This document shows, in pieces, positions 1 to 6,462 of a stretch of DNA of 24,201 nt. The stretch's first letter is position 1, and each line of letters opens with the position of its first letter. A program made the position numbers and the translations under genes. Where the stretch lies: the IMG/VR virus record IMGVR_UViG_3300046506_000048, positions 1 to 24,201 of that record. One strand, 5' to 3'. Origin of the DNA: a virus. Under the pieces are notes generated by a model. That model searched no databases. It saw nothing but the letters and a program-made list of their open reading frames with translations, and had not been told where the DNA came from.

Positions 1-5
1 GAGGT

Positions 6-230
6 GTGTTTCACCAGCTGGACTGTACCAACTGCCATGGGTCCGGCTGGGTCTGCCAGGCAACCGGTGATGCTTTGCCGCTCGAGGACTTGGTGCCGCA
101 GCTGAACATGAAGCTGCGCAATATGGCCGCCGAATTGAACAGAGCTCGCCATGCGCAAGGCGGCGCGCACGAACAGTACGAACAGAACAACCGCCGGGGC
201 GCCGGTGGCACGAATTGGACGGGGGATTGA
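6..230 (+). CDS. Small Cys-rich (CxxCxGxG) phage protein, possibly 5' partial
   Basis: A 74-aa reading frame starts with GTG at base 6, but the frame stays open to the window edge, so the true start may lie outside. The N-terminus has Cys7, Cys10 and Cys17 in a CTNCHGSGWVC pattern. This resembles half of a DnaJ-type zinc-binding module and suggests metal binding. The rest is charged and probably helical, with a Gly/Asn/Arg-rich tail. It ends three bases before the next gene, so the two are probably co-transcribed. Small proteins of this kind are common just before late regulators in Pseudomonas prophages, but I know no assigned function. The coding call is fairly sure; start and role are not. 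Confidence 0.6.
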   Translation: MFHQLDCTNCHGSGWVCQATGDALPLEDLVPQLNMKLRNMAAELNRARHAQGGAHEQYEQNNRRGAGGTNWTGD

Positions 231-233
231 TCG

Positions 234-797
234 ATGGGCATCTATAAAGACGTGATGGGGACTTTGGTCCGGGTGCTGGCCGCTGACAACATCGACAACA
301 GCACGAAACAGTCATGGCAAAAACTGATCGATGCCGACGCGCGACAAGGCGGAACCGGAAGCACTATCTCGGTCCGCGACAAGTTCGACTATGACTGCTG
401 CCTTTATGCGCTGCTGCATCGCGAACTGGATCAGGCCCACTGGGATGTTCTCGTGGCCAGGTACTCAACGCACAAGGCGAACAAGGTCGCATCGATCGGC
501 AGGCTTGTATCCCGCATGAGCTCACCAGCGCCCCAATTGTTCATCTATAAGGCGCTCACCGCCTGGGCAATTCCGAAACTCAAAGGTGTTCAGACCGGCA
601 AGCGATCCACCGACATGATCGTGCTGCCTGCCGAGTTCTACGACATGAATACCTGGGACCTGGCTGGCTCGCCTGAGCGTACTCGCCGCAACTGGCGGTC
701 CGGTATCCATAAGCGTTTGGAGGCACTTGAGGAAGCGGCTGTTATCCATGCAACCGAGATATTCGACGCTGAACAAATATTCGTGGACGCCGCTTGA
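234..797 (+). CDS. Candidate late-gene antiterminator or activator (Q-position protein)
   Basis: This 187-aa soluble protein has no signal peptide or membrane segment. The segment from about residue 138 to 165 (TWDLAGSPERTRRNWRSGI and following) looks like a helix-turn-helix with a basic second helix, of the kind seen in phage late regulators. I do not recognise a named family by sequence. The functional idea comes mainly from position: it is the last gene before the lysis genes and ends inside a candidate promoter that is followed within about 60 bp by an intrinsic terminator. This is the Q-pR'-tR' layout of lambdoid phages. The start is ATG at 234 with a weak GGGGGA upstream. It could instead be a transcriptional activator of the late promoter, or something unrelated. 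Confidence 0.7.
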   Translation: MGIYKDVMGTLVRVLAADNIDNSTKQSWQKLIDADARQGGTGSTISVRDKFDYDCCLYALLHRELDQAHWDVLVARYSTHKANKVASIGRLVSRMSSPAPQLFIYKALTAWAIPKLKGVQTGKRSTDMIVLPAEFYDMNTWDLAGSPERTRRNWRSGIHKRLEALEEAAVIHATEIFDAEQIFVDAA

Positions 798-823
798 CCG
801 TAATGGCCGTTTGGCCGTAAATT
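794..823 (+). promoter_or_regulatory. Candidate late promoter (pR'-like)
   Basis: TTGACC at 794-799 matches five of six bases of a sigma-70 -35 box. TAAATT at 818-823 matches four of six bases of a -10 box, with an 18-bp spacer. It overlaps the stop codon of the upstream gene and points at the lysis genes. A start near 830 would give a leader of about 50 to 75 nt before the terminator at 883-906. This is a reading by eye; the -10 match is mediocre. Confidence 0.4.
795..818 (+). repeat. Three direct repeats TGRCCGT in the promoter spacer
   Basis: TGACCGT (795-801), TGGCCGT (804-810) and TGGCCGT (812-818) lie head to tail with steps of 9 and 8 bp. The first and third copies are both followed by AA. 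The array fills the space between the candidate -35 and -10 boxes. It could be the binding site of the protein encoded just upstream. Confidence 0.6.
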
Positions 824-882
824 TAACCCATCATGTCGATCTTGCGTACGGTGATACGCGACGACAAACAGAACACACGAAA

Positions 883-906
883 CCCGGCCCTCGCGCCGGG
901 TTTTTT
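883..906 (+). terminator. Intrinsic terminator in the late leader
   Basis: CCCGGC at 883-888 pairs with GCCGGG at 895-900 around a 6-nt loop, followed directly by six T. It lies between the candidate promoter and the holin gene, so late transcripts must read through it. A weaker hairpin, GCGTA (844-848) with TACGC (855-859), sits just upstream in the leader. Confidence 0.85.
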
Positions 907-939
907 CGTTTCCAGCTCCCGGAAAGGGAGGACATTCGG

Positions 940-1266
940 ATGCCGACGATGCCCGAAAAGACGCCTGAATTCTGGGCAGCACTCTGGCTGGCCTTGAGCA
1001 ATCCACTATGGCAGGGCGCGATCATGGCCTTCGCAATCTCCCTTCTTCGCATCATCTGGGACGCCAAGGAAATCAGCGTTCGCCGGACTTTGGCTGAATC
1101 ATTGATCTGTGGCGGTCTGAGCCTGTCTGCCAGCACGCTGATCGACTGGATGGGTTGGCCGCCGAGCCTTTCTGTTGCAGCTGGAGGCACCATCGGTTTC
1201 ATCGGCGTTACTGCAATCCGGGAGCTGATTATCAGGTTCCTCGGTCGCAAGGCGGATTCGGTATGA
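940..1266 (+). CDS. Phage holin, lambda S type
   Basis: This 108-aa membrane protein times lysis by opening the inner membrane. It begins MPTMPEKTPEFW and has hydrophobic segments at about residues 24-42, 54-70 and 76-92, ending in a basic RFLGRKADSV tail. Both the MPEK start and the layout match the lambda S holin family (Phage_holin_3_1). The reading frame is open further upstream, but ATG at 940 has a good GGGAGG ribosome site (926-931) and gives the family length. A second in-frame ATG three codons in (MPT-MPEK) recalls the two starts of lambda S. Its stop overlaps the next gene's start in ATGA. Holins of this class make large holes that release cytoplasmic endolysins, which fits the signal-less endolysin at 23315. 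Confidence 0.9.
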   Translation: MPTMPEKTPEFWAALWLALSNPLWQGAIMAFAISLLRIIWDAKEISVRRTLAESLICGGLSLSASTLIDWMGWPPSLSVAAGGTIGFIGVTAIRELIIRFLGRKADSV

Positions 1267-1649
1267 AGGCTTTCGCAGCTGCACTGATTATCTTGCTCAT
1301 TGGCGTGCTGCTGGTGGGCATCCAGCAATACCGAGTTGTGGCGTTGCGTGCCGAGGTTGCTGTCGAGACGAAGGCCAAGACCGCCGCCCTTGACGCGAAC
1401 GAGGAAAGCCAAGCCACGATCACCACGCTGCGAGCGGAAGCCGCTCGCAATGCTTCCTATCAGGCGGACCTGAGCAACCGGCTAAAAGCCAGTGAACAGA
1501 AAGCCCTGAAGGCGAGGAAAGACTTTGAAGACCTCAAGCGTAAAAGCCCGGCTGTTCGCAAGTGGGCTGATCAGCCTCTGCCTGACGGCCTGCGGGGTAA
1601 GCCAGCCCCAGCCGGTAAAGACGACAACGGTAAGGCTCGAGCCCCCTGA
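1263..1649 (+). CDS. Rz-like i-spanin (inner-membrane spanin subunit)
   Basis: The 128-aa product has one N-terminal membrane anchor (residues about 3-21, FAAALIILLIGVLLVGI). A long, charged, probably coiled-coil periplasmic domain follows (about 27-100), with a Pro-rich end. This is the Rz/LysB architecture. Together with Rz1 it bridges inner and outer membranes and fuses them in the last step of lysis. The start is ATG at 1263, overlapping the holin stop as ATGA. A longer upstream frame exists but would destroy the membrane anchor topology. The Rz1 gene begins inside this gene in another frame, which is the usual embedded arrangement. Confidence 0.9.
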   Translation: MKAFAAALIILLIGVLLVGIQQYRVVALRAEVAVETKAKTAALDANEESQATITTLRAEAARNASYQADLSNRLKASEQKALKARKDFEDLKRKSPAVRKWADQPLPDGLRGKPAPAGKDDNGKARAP

Positions 1650-1797
1650 GCTTGTCCCTTGTGAGCGCATCAGCGAAAGCGACGAAGACGTCGCACTCAA
1701 TGGCGACCTCTGGGCCTTGAAAGATCGGGCGGTGAACCTGCTCGACACCTGCGCTGATCAGGTCGACGCCCAAATCCTTCGCAGCAAGAGCAAATAG
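1525..1797 (+). CDS. Rz1-like o-spanin lipoprotein, overlapping Rz
   Basis: The frame starts with TTG at 1525, seven bases after a GAGG at 1514-1517. The 90-aa product has a basic N-terminus, a hydrophobic stretch (LFASGLISLCL) and the lipobox LTAC with Cys at residue 23. A Pro-rich start to the mature part (VSQPQPV) follows. These are marks of the outer-membrane spanin partner. It starts inside Rz in a different frame and runs about 150 bp past the Rz stop. It is therefore a partly embedded pair rather than a fully nested one, and longer than lambda Rz1. The non-ATG start is the least certain point; no better in-frame start keeps the signal peptide. Confidence 0.85.
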   Translation: MKTSSVKARLFASGLISLCLTACGVSQPQPVKTTTVRLEPPELVPCERISESDEDVALNGDLWALKDRAVNLLDTCADQVDAQILRSKSK

Positions 1798-1799
1798 CC

Positions 1800-2000
1800 G
1801 TGGCCTGTAGCGGATGCGCCGCGCGGCGCGAACGAATGAAGAGGTGGATGAATGTCAGTTACGAGCGAGCCAGACAAATACTTGGATCAGATTCAGAAGC
1901 TGAGCCCAAACGAGGGCGATCTGCTGGTGATCTATCCGGAGCAGATGCTAAGCCTGGAGCAGCATCAGCGAGTGGTGAAGAGCCTAAGCCCATTCGCTGA
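1800..2000 (+). CDS. Small CxxC protein overlapping the next gene
   Basis: The frame starts with GTG at 1800, two bases after the Rz1 stop, and encodes 66 aa. The N-terminus MACSGCAARRERMKRWM, with a CSGC pair and a very basic helix, resembles short phage proteins often found beside lysis or terminase genes. The second half (Ala/Pro/Glu/Ser-rich) lies in the 149-bp overlap with the gene starting at 1852 and may be little constrained. The ribosome site is weak, but the start is coupled to the Rz1 stop. Function is unknown. The N-terminal half looks like real protein; the C-terminal half could be a by-product of the overlap. Confidence 0.6.
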   Translation: MACSGCAARRERMKRWMNVSYERARQILGSDSEAEPKRGRSAGDLSGADAKPGAASASGEEPKPIR

Positions 2001-2217
2001 AAGCATTGGCTGCAAGATTCTGGTATCGCAACCAGGCCACCATGTTGCTCTTCATCCTGATCCAGGTGCGGTGCTGGCGGAGATGCGCAGGCAGACCAAA
2101 ATCCTTTCATCTATGTCCGATCGGTTCGACTTGCTCATCCAGGCCATGGCAGAGGATGAGCCTGAGGATCCAGATGCGCAGCCTCGCAGGTACATGGACG
2201 GCAGCCTGTGCCTCTAA
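1852..2217 (+). CDS. Conserved phage protein of unknown function
   Basis: ATG at 1852 follows a good GAGGTGG ribosome site (1841-1847). The 121-aa product has an alternating hydrophobic pattern (LLVIYPEQML, and CKILVSQPG) suggesting a small alpha/beta fold. An amphipathic helix follows (about residues 74-100, AEMRRQTKILSSMSDRFDLL), then an acidic tail. There is no signal peptide, membrane span or motif I can name. Its end overlaps the HNH gene by ten bases, so the two are translationally linked. Proteins of this type occur between lysis and terminase genes in Pseudomonas phages. I do not assign a role. Confidence 0.75.
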   Translation: MSVTSEPDKYLDQIQKLSPNEGDLLVIYPEQMLSLEQHQRVVKSLSPFAESIGCKILVSQPGHHVALHPDPGAVLAEMRRQTKILSSMSDRFDLLIQAMAEDEPEDPDAQPRRYMDGSLCL

Positions 2218-2582
2218 GACCACAGAAGCCATGTAATGCACAGGGCTGCAACGTGCTGACCCGTAACCCCCGGTACTGCGATGCTCATGCTCATCTGCTC
2301 AAGAGTGCAGCCCGTGCCAAACCGCGCGAGAGCAGCACCAAGCGTCACTACAGCTACAAGTGGCAGCAGGCCCGGGCAGGCTGGCTGGTCAAGCATCCGC
2401 TGTGTGTTCACTGCGAGCAGCGCGGTCGAGTCACCGAGGCCAGTGATGTTGACCACATCACTCCTCACAAAGGTGACATGAGCCTGTTCTGGGACCGCAC
2501 CAACTGGCAAAGCCTGTGCGGCCCATGCCACTCGGCCAAGACAGCCGCCGAGGATGGTGGATTCGGCAACGCGCGGCGCTGA
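2208..2582 (+). CDS. HNH endonuclease next to cos and terminase
   Basis: The 124-aa protein starts with GTG at 2208, inside the end of the previous gene. It carries the HNH core: a CVHC zinc pair at about residues 65-68, the DH pair in VDHITPH, the Asn of TNWQSLC and the His of the second zinc pair CGPCHSAKT. An N-terminal CNAQGC motif may hold another metal. In HK97-like phages an HNH protein encoded beside the terminase (gp74) is needed with terminase for specific cos cutting. Placement immediately before the candidate cos site and TerS supports the same role here. It is the common packaging HNH, not an intron homing enzyme, because it sits in the operon without disrupting a gene. Confidence 0.92.
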   Translation: MPLRPQKPCNAQGCNVLTRNPRYCDAHAHLLKSAARAKPRESSTKRHYSYKWQQARAGWLVKHPLCVHCEQRGRVTEASDVDHITPHKGDMSLFWDRTNWQSLCGPCHSAKTAAEDGGFGNARR

Positions 2583-2587
2583 AATGC

Positions 2588-2614
2588 AAAAAAAGGCCGA
2601 AAAAACAGAAAAAA
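2588..2614. other. Phased A-tracts (predicted bent DNA)
   Basis: Three runs of A lie at 2588-2594, 2600-2605 and 2609-2614, centred about 9 to 12 bp apart. This is close to one helical turn. Such phasing is known to bend DNA. They stand out in a GC-rich genome and lie just before the G-rich tract of the candidate cos region. Confidence 0.6.
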
Positions 2615-2643
2615 TGCTTGAAATGAGACGAATTCTCGTTTTA

Positions 2644-2700
2644 GGGGTGGGGGAGGGTCAAAAGTCTAGGGCCTTTGGCTTCTAGACCGCGCCCTCAGCC
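2644..2700. other. Candidate cos region: G-rich tract plus hairpin
   Basis: A purine tract (2644-2657, G4-T-G5-A-G3) is followed by an inverted repeat: GTCTAG at 2664-2669 pairs with CTAGAC at 2682-2687, with GCC/GGC (2671-2673, 2677-2679) pairing inside. The stretch 2583-2742 has no gene and separates HNH from TerS, where cos lies in HK97-like phages. The exact nick positions cannot be read from sequence alone. It could also act as a weak transcription pause. Confidence 0.5.
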
Positions 2701-2742
2701 TTTCTTACACACCCGCGAAATTAAAAATCCAGGAGTTGCGCG

Positions 2743-3228
2743 ATGGGAGGCACCGCCACGGTCGCCGGCCGTGGTCGCAAACCCAAGCCGACGGCCAAGA
2801 AACAGCTGGCCGGTAATCCTGGCAAGCGGGCGCTGAACACCGCCGAGCCCCAGTTTTCGAAGATCACACAGATCGACCCGCCCGAGTGGTTCAGCGAACG
2901 GGCCGCCACCATGTGGAACATGATTGTTCCCGAGCTGCTTCGCGAAAACGTGGTCGCGATCACCGACCTGCATAACGTCGAAGCCTTCTGCAGCGCCTAT
3001 GACAACTGGCGCATGGCGCAGGAGTCAATACGCGAGCACGGCATTATCGTGACGGGCGCAACCGGTGGCCCGATGAAGAACCCCGCGCTAACGGCGGCGA
3101 ATGAAACGATGCGGCAGATGGTTACTTTCGGCTCGATGCTCGGCCTTGACCCTGCGAGTCGCACGCGCCTGATCGGTGGCAACAAGGAGAAAGAAACCAA
3201 CGAATTCGCCAAGTTACTGAGCTCATAA
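2743..3228 (+). CDS. Terminase small subunit, P27 family
   Basis: This 161-aa protein recognises the packaging site and loads the large terminase. The N-terminus (GRGRKPKPTAKKQLAGNPGKR) is the signature of the P27/Terminase_4 family, with a basic, Pro-rich lead-in before the helical core. The PEWFSERAATMWN segment and the C-terminal region with GLDPASRTRL are also typical. ATG at 2743 has an AGGAG site at 2731-2735. The stop is directly followed by the ATG of the large terminase. Length and neighbours are standard, and the candidate cos region sits just upstream. Confidence 0.93.
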   Translation: MGGTATVAGRGRKPKPTAKKQLAGNPGKRALNTAEPQFSKITQIDPPEWFSERAATMWNMIVPELLRENVVAITDLHNVEAFCSAYDNWRMAQESIREHGIIVTGATGGPMKNPALTAANETMRQMVTFGSMLGLDPASRTRLIGGNKEKETNEFAKLLSS

Positions 3229-4956
3229 ATGACCAAAGCCCTGCACCCAAACGTCGACAAGGCGCTGGCGTGGGGTCGGTCTGTGCTCCGAGGGAAGGTA
3301 CCGGCCTGCCGCTATATCCACCAGGCAATCCAGCGTCACTTCGACGACTTCGCCGCCAGCCGCAAACGCGGGTACCGCTTCAAATTCGACCCGGCCAAGG
3401 CCGAGAAAAAGCTGAAGCTGATCCAGCTGTTGCCGCACACTAAAGGCGAATGGGCATTCAAGCGTCAACTGATCAGCCTGGAGCCTTGGCAGCTTTTCGG
3501 AATGGCCGTCACGTTCGGCTGGGTCAAGAAGAAGGGCGGGCACCGCCGGTTCCGCGAGAGCTACTGGGAGGTACCGCGTAAGAACGGCAAGTCGGTGATC
3601 GCGGCCGGCGTCGGCATCAGCATGTTCGTGGCCGACGGCGAGTTCGGCGCCGAGGTGTACTCGGGCGCCACCACAGAAAAGCAGGCATGGGAGGTTTTTC
3701 GGCCTGCAAAGCTGATGGTGGCCAAGTCGCCGATGCTGGTCCAGGCGGCAGGCATCGAGGTCAACGCCTCGAACATGAACATCCCATCCGACTTCAGCCG
3801 CTTCGAGCCGCTGATCGGTGATCCTGGTGACGGTGCATCGCCCAGCTGCGCGATCGTGGACGAATACCACGAGCACCGCACCTCGGCCCAGTACGACACC
3901 ATGCTCACCGGTATGGGCGCCCGGCGTCAGCCGCTGATGTTCATCATCACAACCGCTGGCGCGGATATCGAAGGTCCTTGCTACGACAAGCGCCGGCAGG
4001 TCATCGAGATGCTCGAGGGCACGGTGCCCGACGAAGAGTTGTTCGGCTTCATCTGGACGCTCGACGAAGGCGATGACTGGACCGACCCGAAAATGCTTGC
4101 CAAGGCCAACCCGAACCACGGGGTGTCGGTGTTCCAGGAGTATCTGGAGAGCCAGCAGGCGCGGGCAATTAGGTCGGCCCGCTTCACCAACACGTTCAAA
4201 ACCAAACACCTGAACCTTTGGGTGAGCGCAAAATCCGGCTTCTTCAACATGGAAGACTGGAAAGCCTGCGAAGACACCACGCTTACGCTCGAGCAGTTTG
4301 AGGGGCAAGAGTGGATTGCGGGCTTCGACCTAGCGCGCAAGTTGGATATGAACTCACGAGCGCGGATTTTCTGGAGGGTCATCGACGGAAAGACCCATTA
4401 CTACAGCGTGGCTCCTAAGTTCTGGGTGCCGTATGACACCGCCTACAACACCGACAACAAGCGCATGTCGGAGCGGTTCCAGGCGTGGATCAACTCCGGA
4501 CACCTGGAGGTTACCGACGGCGCCGAGATCGATTACCGGGAAATCCTTGAAGACACCAAAGAGGCTAACCATCAGGCGCCGCTGCGCGAGTCCCCGATTG
4601 ACCCGCACGGCGCGACCGGTTTGAGTCATGACCTTGATGACGAGGGCTTCAGTCCAATTACGATCACGCAGAACTACACGAACATGTCTGACCCCATGAA
4701 AGAGCTTGAGGCGGCTGTAACTGCCGGCCGGTTCCACCATGACGGCAATCCGATCATGACTTGGTGTATCGGAAACGTGATCGGCAAGAACCTGCCGGGC
4801 AATGACGATGTCGTGCGCCCGATCAAGCAGGGCGAAGACAACAAGATCGACGGCGCGGTCGCAACGATCATGGCGGTAGGCCGGATCCTGATCTTGGTCA
4901 ACGACAGCAGCGGCAACATTAGCGACTTCTTCTCAAAACCAATCATCGTTGGATAA
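3229..4956 (+). CDS. Terminase large subunit (HK97/Terminase_1 type)
   Basis: This 575-aa packaging motor and nuclease is complete. Walker A is VPRKNGKS (residues 115-122), Walker B with catalytic Glu is CAIVDE (207-212), and the coupling motif is LMFIITTAG (236-244). The RuvC-like nuclease half begins at [10 protein letters not shown] (Asp367 and Asp373 candidates) and ends with NKIDGAVA near residue 541, the usual third acidic site. ATG at 3229 directly abuts the TerS stop. It docks on the portal encoded next, translocates DNA using ATP and cuts cos. All key motifs are intact. Confidence 0.96.
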   Translation: MTKALHPNVDKALAWGRSVLRGKVPACRYIHQAIQRHFDDFAASRKRGYRFKFDPAKAEKKLKLIQLLPHTKGEWAFKRQLISLEPWQLFGMAVTFGWVKKKGGHRRFRESYWEVPRKNGKSVIAAGVGISMFVADGEFGAEVYSGATTEKQAWEVFRPAKLMVAKSPMLVQAAGIEVNASNMNIPSDFSRFEPLIGDPGDGASPSCAIVDEYHEHRTSAQYDTMLTGMGARRQPLMFIITTAGADIEGPCYDKRRQVIEMLEGTVPDEELFGFIWTLDEGDDWTDPKMLAKANPNHGVSVFQEYLESQQARAIRSARFTNTFKTKHLNLWVSAKSGFFNMEDWKACEDTTLTLEQFEGQEWIAGFDLARKLDMNSRARIFWRVIDGKTHYYSVAPKFWVPYDTAYNTDNKRMSERFQAWINSGHLEVTDGAEIDYREILEDTKEANHQAPLRESPIDPHGATGLSHDLDDEGFSPITITQNYTNMSDPMKELEAAVTAGRFHHDGNPIMTWCIGNVIGKNLPGNDDVVRPIKQGEDNKIDGAVATIMAVGRILILVNDSSGNISDFFSKPIIVG

Positions 4957-4967
4957 CTGGACTGACC

Positions 4968-5132
4968 ATGAATACAGGCCTGCTCGTATTTCTTCTGGCG
5001 GCCATGGCTGGCCTGTGCCTGCTCGTTGGCGGCGTATTCGTTCTGTCCGGTCTGGGCTGGGCACTAGTGGCTGGCGGCGCTGCTTTCTTGGTCGCTGCGG
5101 GCTTCGTTCGCAAGGGGCTTACCGGTGAGTAA
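4968..5132 (+). CDS. Small two-helix membrane protein between terminase and portal
   Basis: This 54-aa frame starts with ATG at 4968 and ends with TAA at 5130-5132. The product is almost all hydrophobic: one span at about residues 4-26 (GLLVFLLAAMAGLCLLVGG and following), a short SGLGW turn, a second span at about 31-46, then a basic VRKGLTGE tail. It overlaps the portal gene by eight bases and follows TerL by eleven, which fits a translated link in the operon. Small membrane proteins are seen at this spot in other HK97-like phages, but I know no function. It could also be a chance frame in GC-rich DNA, though clean topology and tight packing argue against that. Confidence 0.65.
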   Translation: MNTGLLVFLLAAMAGLCLLVGGVFVLSGLGWALVAGGAAFLVAAGFVRKGLTGE

Positions 5133-6462
5133 ACCCCTCAAAGCTGTCCTACAGCAGGCGCTGTTCAAGTCGGCTGAACCCGGGCTTATGAAGTCGTCGC
5201 TCGCCGGATGGGTTGGGCGCCGAATCGGTCTGGGTGATTCCTCATTCTGGAACAGCTTCTACGGGACCGACTCCGCATCCGGAAAGACGGTTAGTCAGCA
5301 AACGGCGCTGCAGCTCTCCACTGTCTGGGCGTGCGTCCGCCTGATTGCGGAGACACTGGCCACGCTACCTATCGCGCTGTACGAGGACCAGAACGGTGTG
5401 CCCGTCGTCGCCTCGACTCACCCTGTGCACCGCGTGATTAGCATGCAGCCGAACGCTGACCAGACTCCTGTGGAGTTCTGGGAATGCGTGGTTGCAAGCT
5501 TGCTGCTCAGCGGCAACAGCTTCAACGAACCACACCTGGTGGGTCGCGATGTTTCGTCGTTGGAATTCATACTGCCGCAGAGCGTGTCGCCGCCGAAGCG
5601 ACTCAGCAATGGCGCTATCGAATACCGTTTCATCGATAGCCTGGGCAAGCCTCATACCCTGCTCGACGAGCAAATGATGCACACCCGAGGCTTTGGTACT
5701 GACCCGCTTTATGGACTCAGTCCTTTGTCGATGGGGCGTAACGTCTTCGGCGCCGCGATGGCGGCCGATGAGTCTGCCAGCAAGATGTTCGCGAACGGTA
5801 TGAAGCTGGGCGGCGTGCTTTCTACCGACCAGATCCTGAACAAACAGCAGCGTGAAGACATCCGCGAGGACATGGCCGCCAAGTTCGCCGGCGCCGTCAA
5901 CACCGGGAAGACCATGGTGCTGGAAGCGGGCATGAAGTATCAGCAGGTGTCGATGACGCCTGAAGATGCTCAGATGCTGCAGACCCGAGCGTTCAACGTC
6001 GAGGAAATCTGTCGATGGTTCCGTGTGCCGCCTTGGATGGTGGGTCACACATCCAACAGCACTAGCTGGGGCACCGGGATGGAGCAGCAGATGCTGGGCT
6101 TTCTCAGCTTTACCTTGCTGCCTTGGATGAAACGCATCGAGCAGAGCATCAACCGTCGCCTACTGCGGCCTGATGAGCGTCGCCGGTTTTACGCCAAGTT
6201 CAACCCGGAAGGCCTGCTACGCGCCGACAGTGCCGCTCGCGCAGCGTTTTACAGCTCGATGACACAGAACGGCATCTACACCCGTGACGATTGCCGGATT
6301 AAAGAGAACCTGGCGCCCATGGGCGGTAACGCCGCGAAGCTCACCGTCCAGTCCAACATGCTGCCGATCGACAAGCTCGGTGCCGACGGCGGTGATGCGA
6401 TCAAGGCTCGGTCGGCGCTGCTCGACTGGCTCAACGACAAGCCGAAAGGTAATTCAGAATGA
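5125..6462 (+). CDS. Portal protein, HK97 family
   Basis: The 445-aa product forms the dodecameric ring at the capsid vertex through which DNA passes. It shows the HK97 portal signature ALQLSTVWACVRLIAETLA (from residue 61) with LPIALYE, the VPPWMVG motif (about residues 301-307) and the helix region MEQQMLGFLSFTLLPWMKRIE after it. Start is GTG at 5125, overlapping the preceding small gene. An ATG later would cut off the N-terminal clip and wing region. The stop overlaps the protease start as ATGA. Length is normal for the Phage_portal family. Confidence 0.95.
   Translation: MSKPLKAVLQQALFKSAEPGLMKSSLAGWVGRRIGLGDSSFWNSFYGTDSASGKTVSQQTALQLSTVWACVRLIAETLATLPIALYEDQNGVPVVASTHPVHRVISMQPNADQTPVEFWECVVASLLLSGNSFNEPHLVGRDVSSLEFILPQSVSPPKRLSNGAIEYRFIDSLGKPHTLLDEQMMHTRGFGTDPLYGLSPLSMGRNVFGAAMAADESASKMFANGMKLGGVLSTDQILNKQQREDIREDMAAKFAGAVNTGKTMVLEAGMKYQQVSMTPEDAQMLQTRAFNVEEICRWFRVPPWMVGHTSNSTSWGTGMEQQMLGFLSFTLLPWMKRIEQSINRRLLRPDERRRFYAKFNPEGLLRADSAARAAFYSSMTQNGIYTRDDCRIKENLAPMGGNAAKLTVQSNMLPIDKLGADGGDAIKARSALLDWLNDKPKGNSE

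Noticed and set aside
727-939. Upstream extension of the holin frame
   Set aside because: It would pass through the promoter and terminator region and add about 70 residues not seen in holins. The ATG at 940 has a good ribosome site.
831-1412. 193-aa minus-strand frame across the leader, holin and Rz genes
   Set aside because: It would run antisense through a terminator and two clear lysis genes. Its composition is that of a shadow frame.
2618-2646. TTGAAA as a -35 box for a promoter ahead of TerS
   Set aside because: No acceptable -10 box at 16 to 18 bp spacing; the region is better explained as cos-related.
3223-4308. 361-aa open frame on the minus strand opposite the large terminase gene
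   Set aside because: It is a GC-rich shadow frame. The plus strand holds a complete terminase with all ATPase and nuclease motifs, and the minus product has no recognisable pattern.
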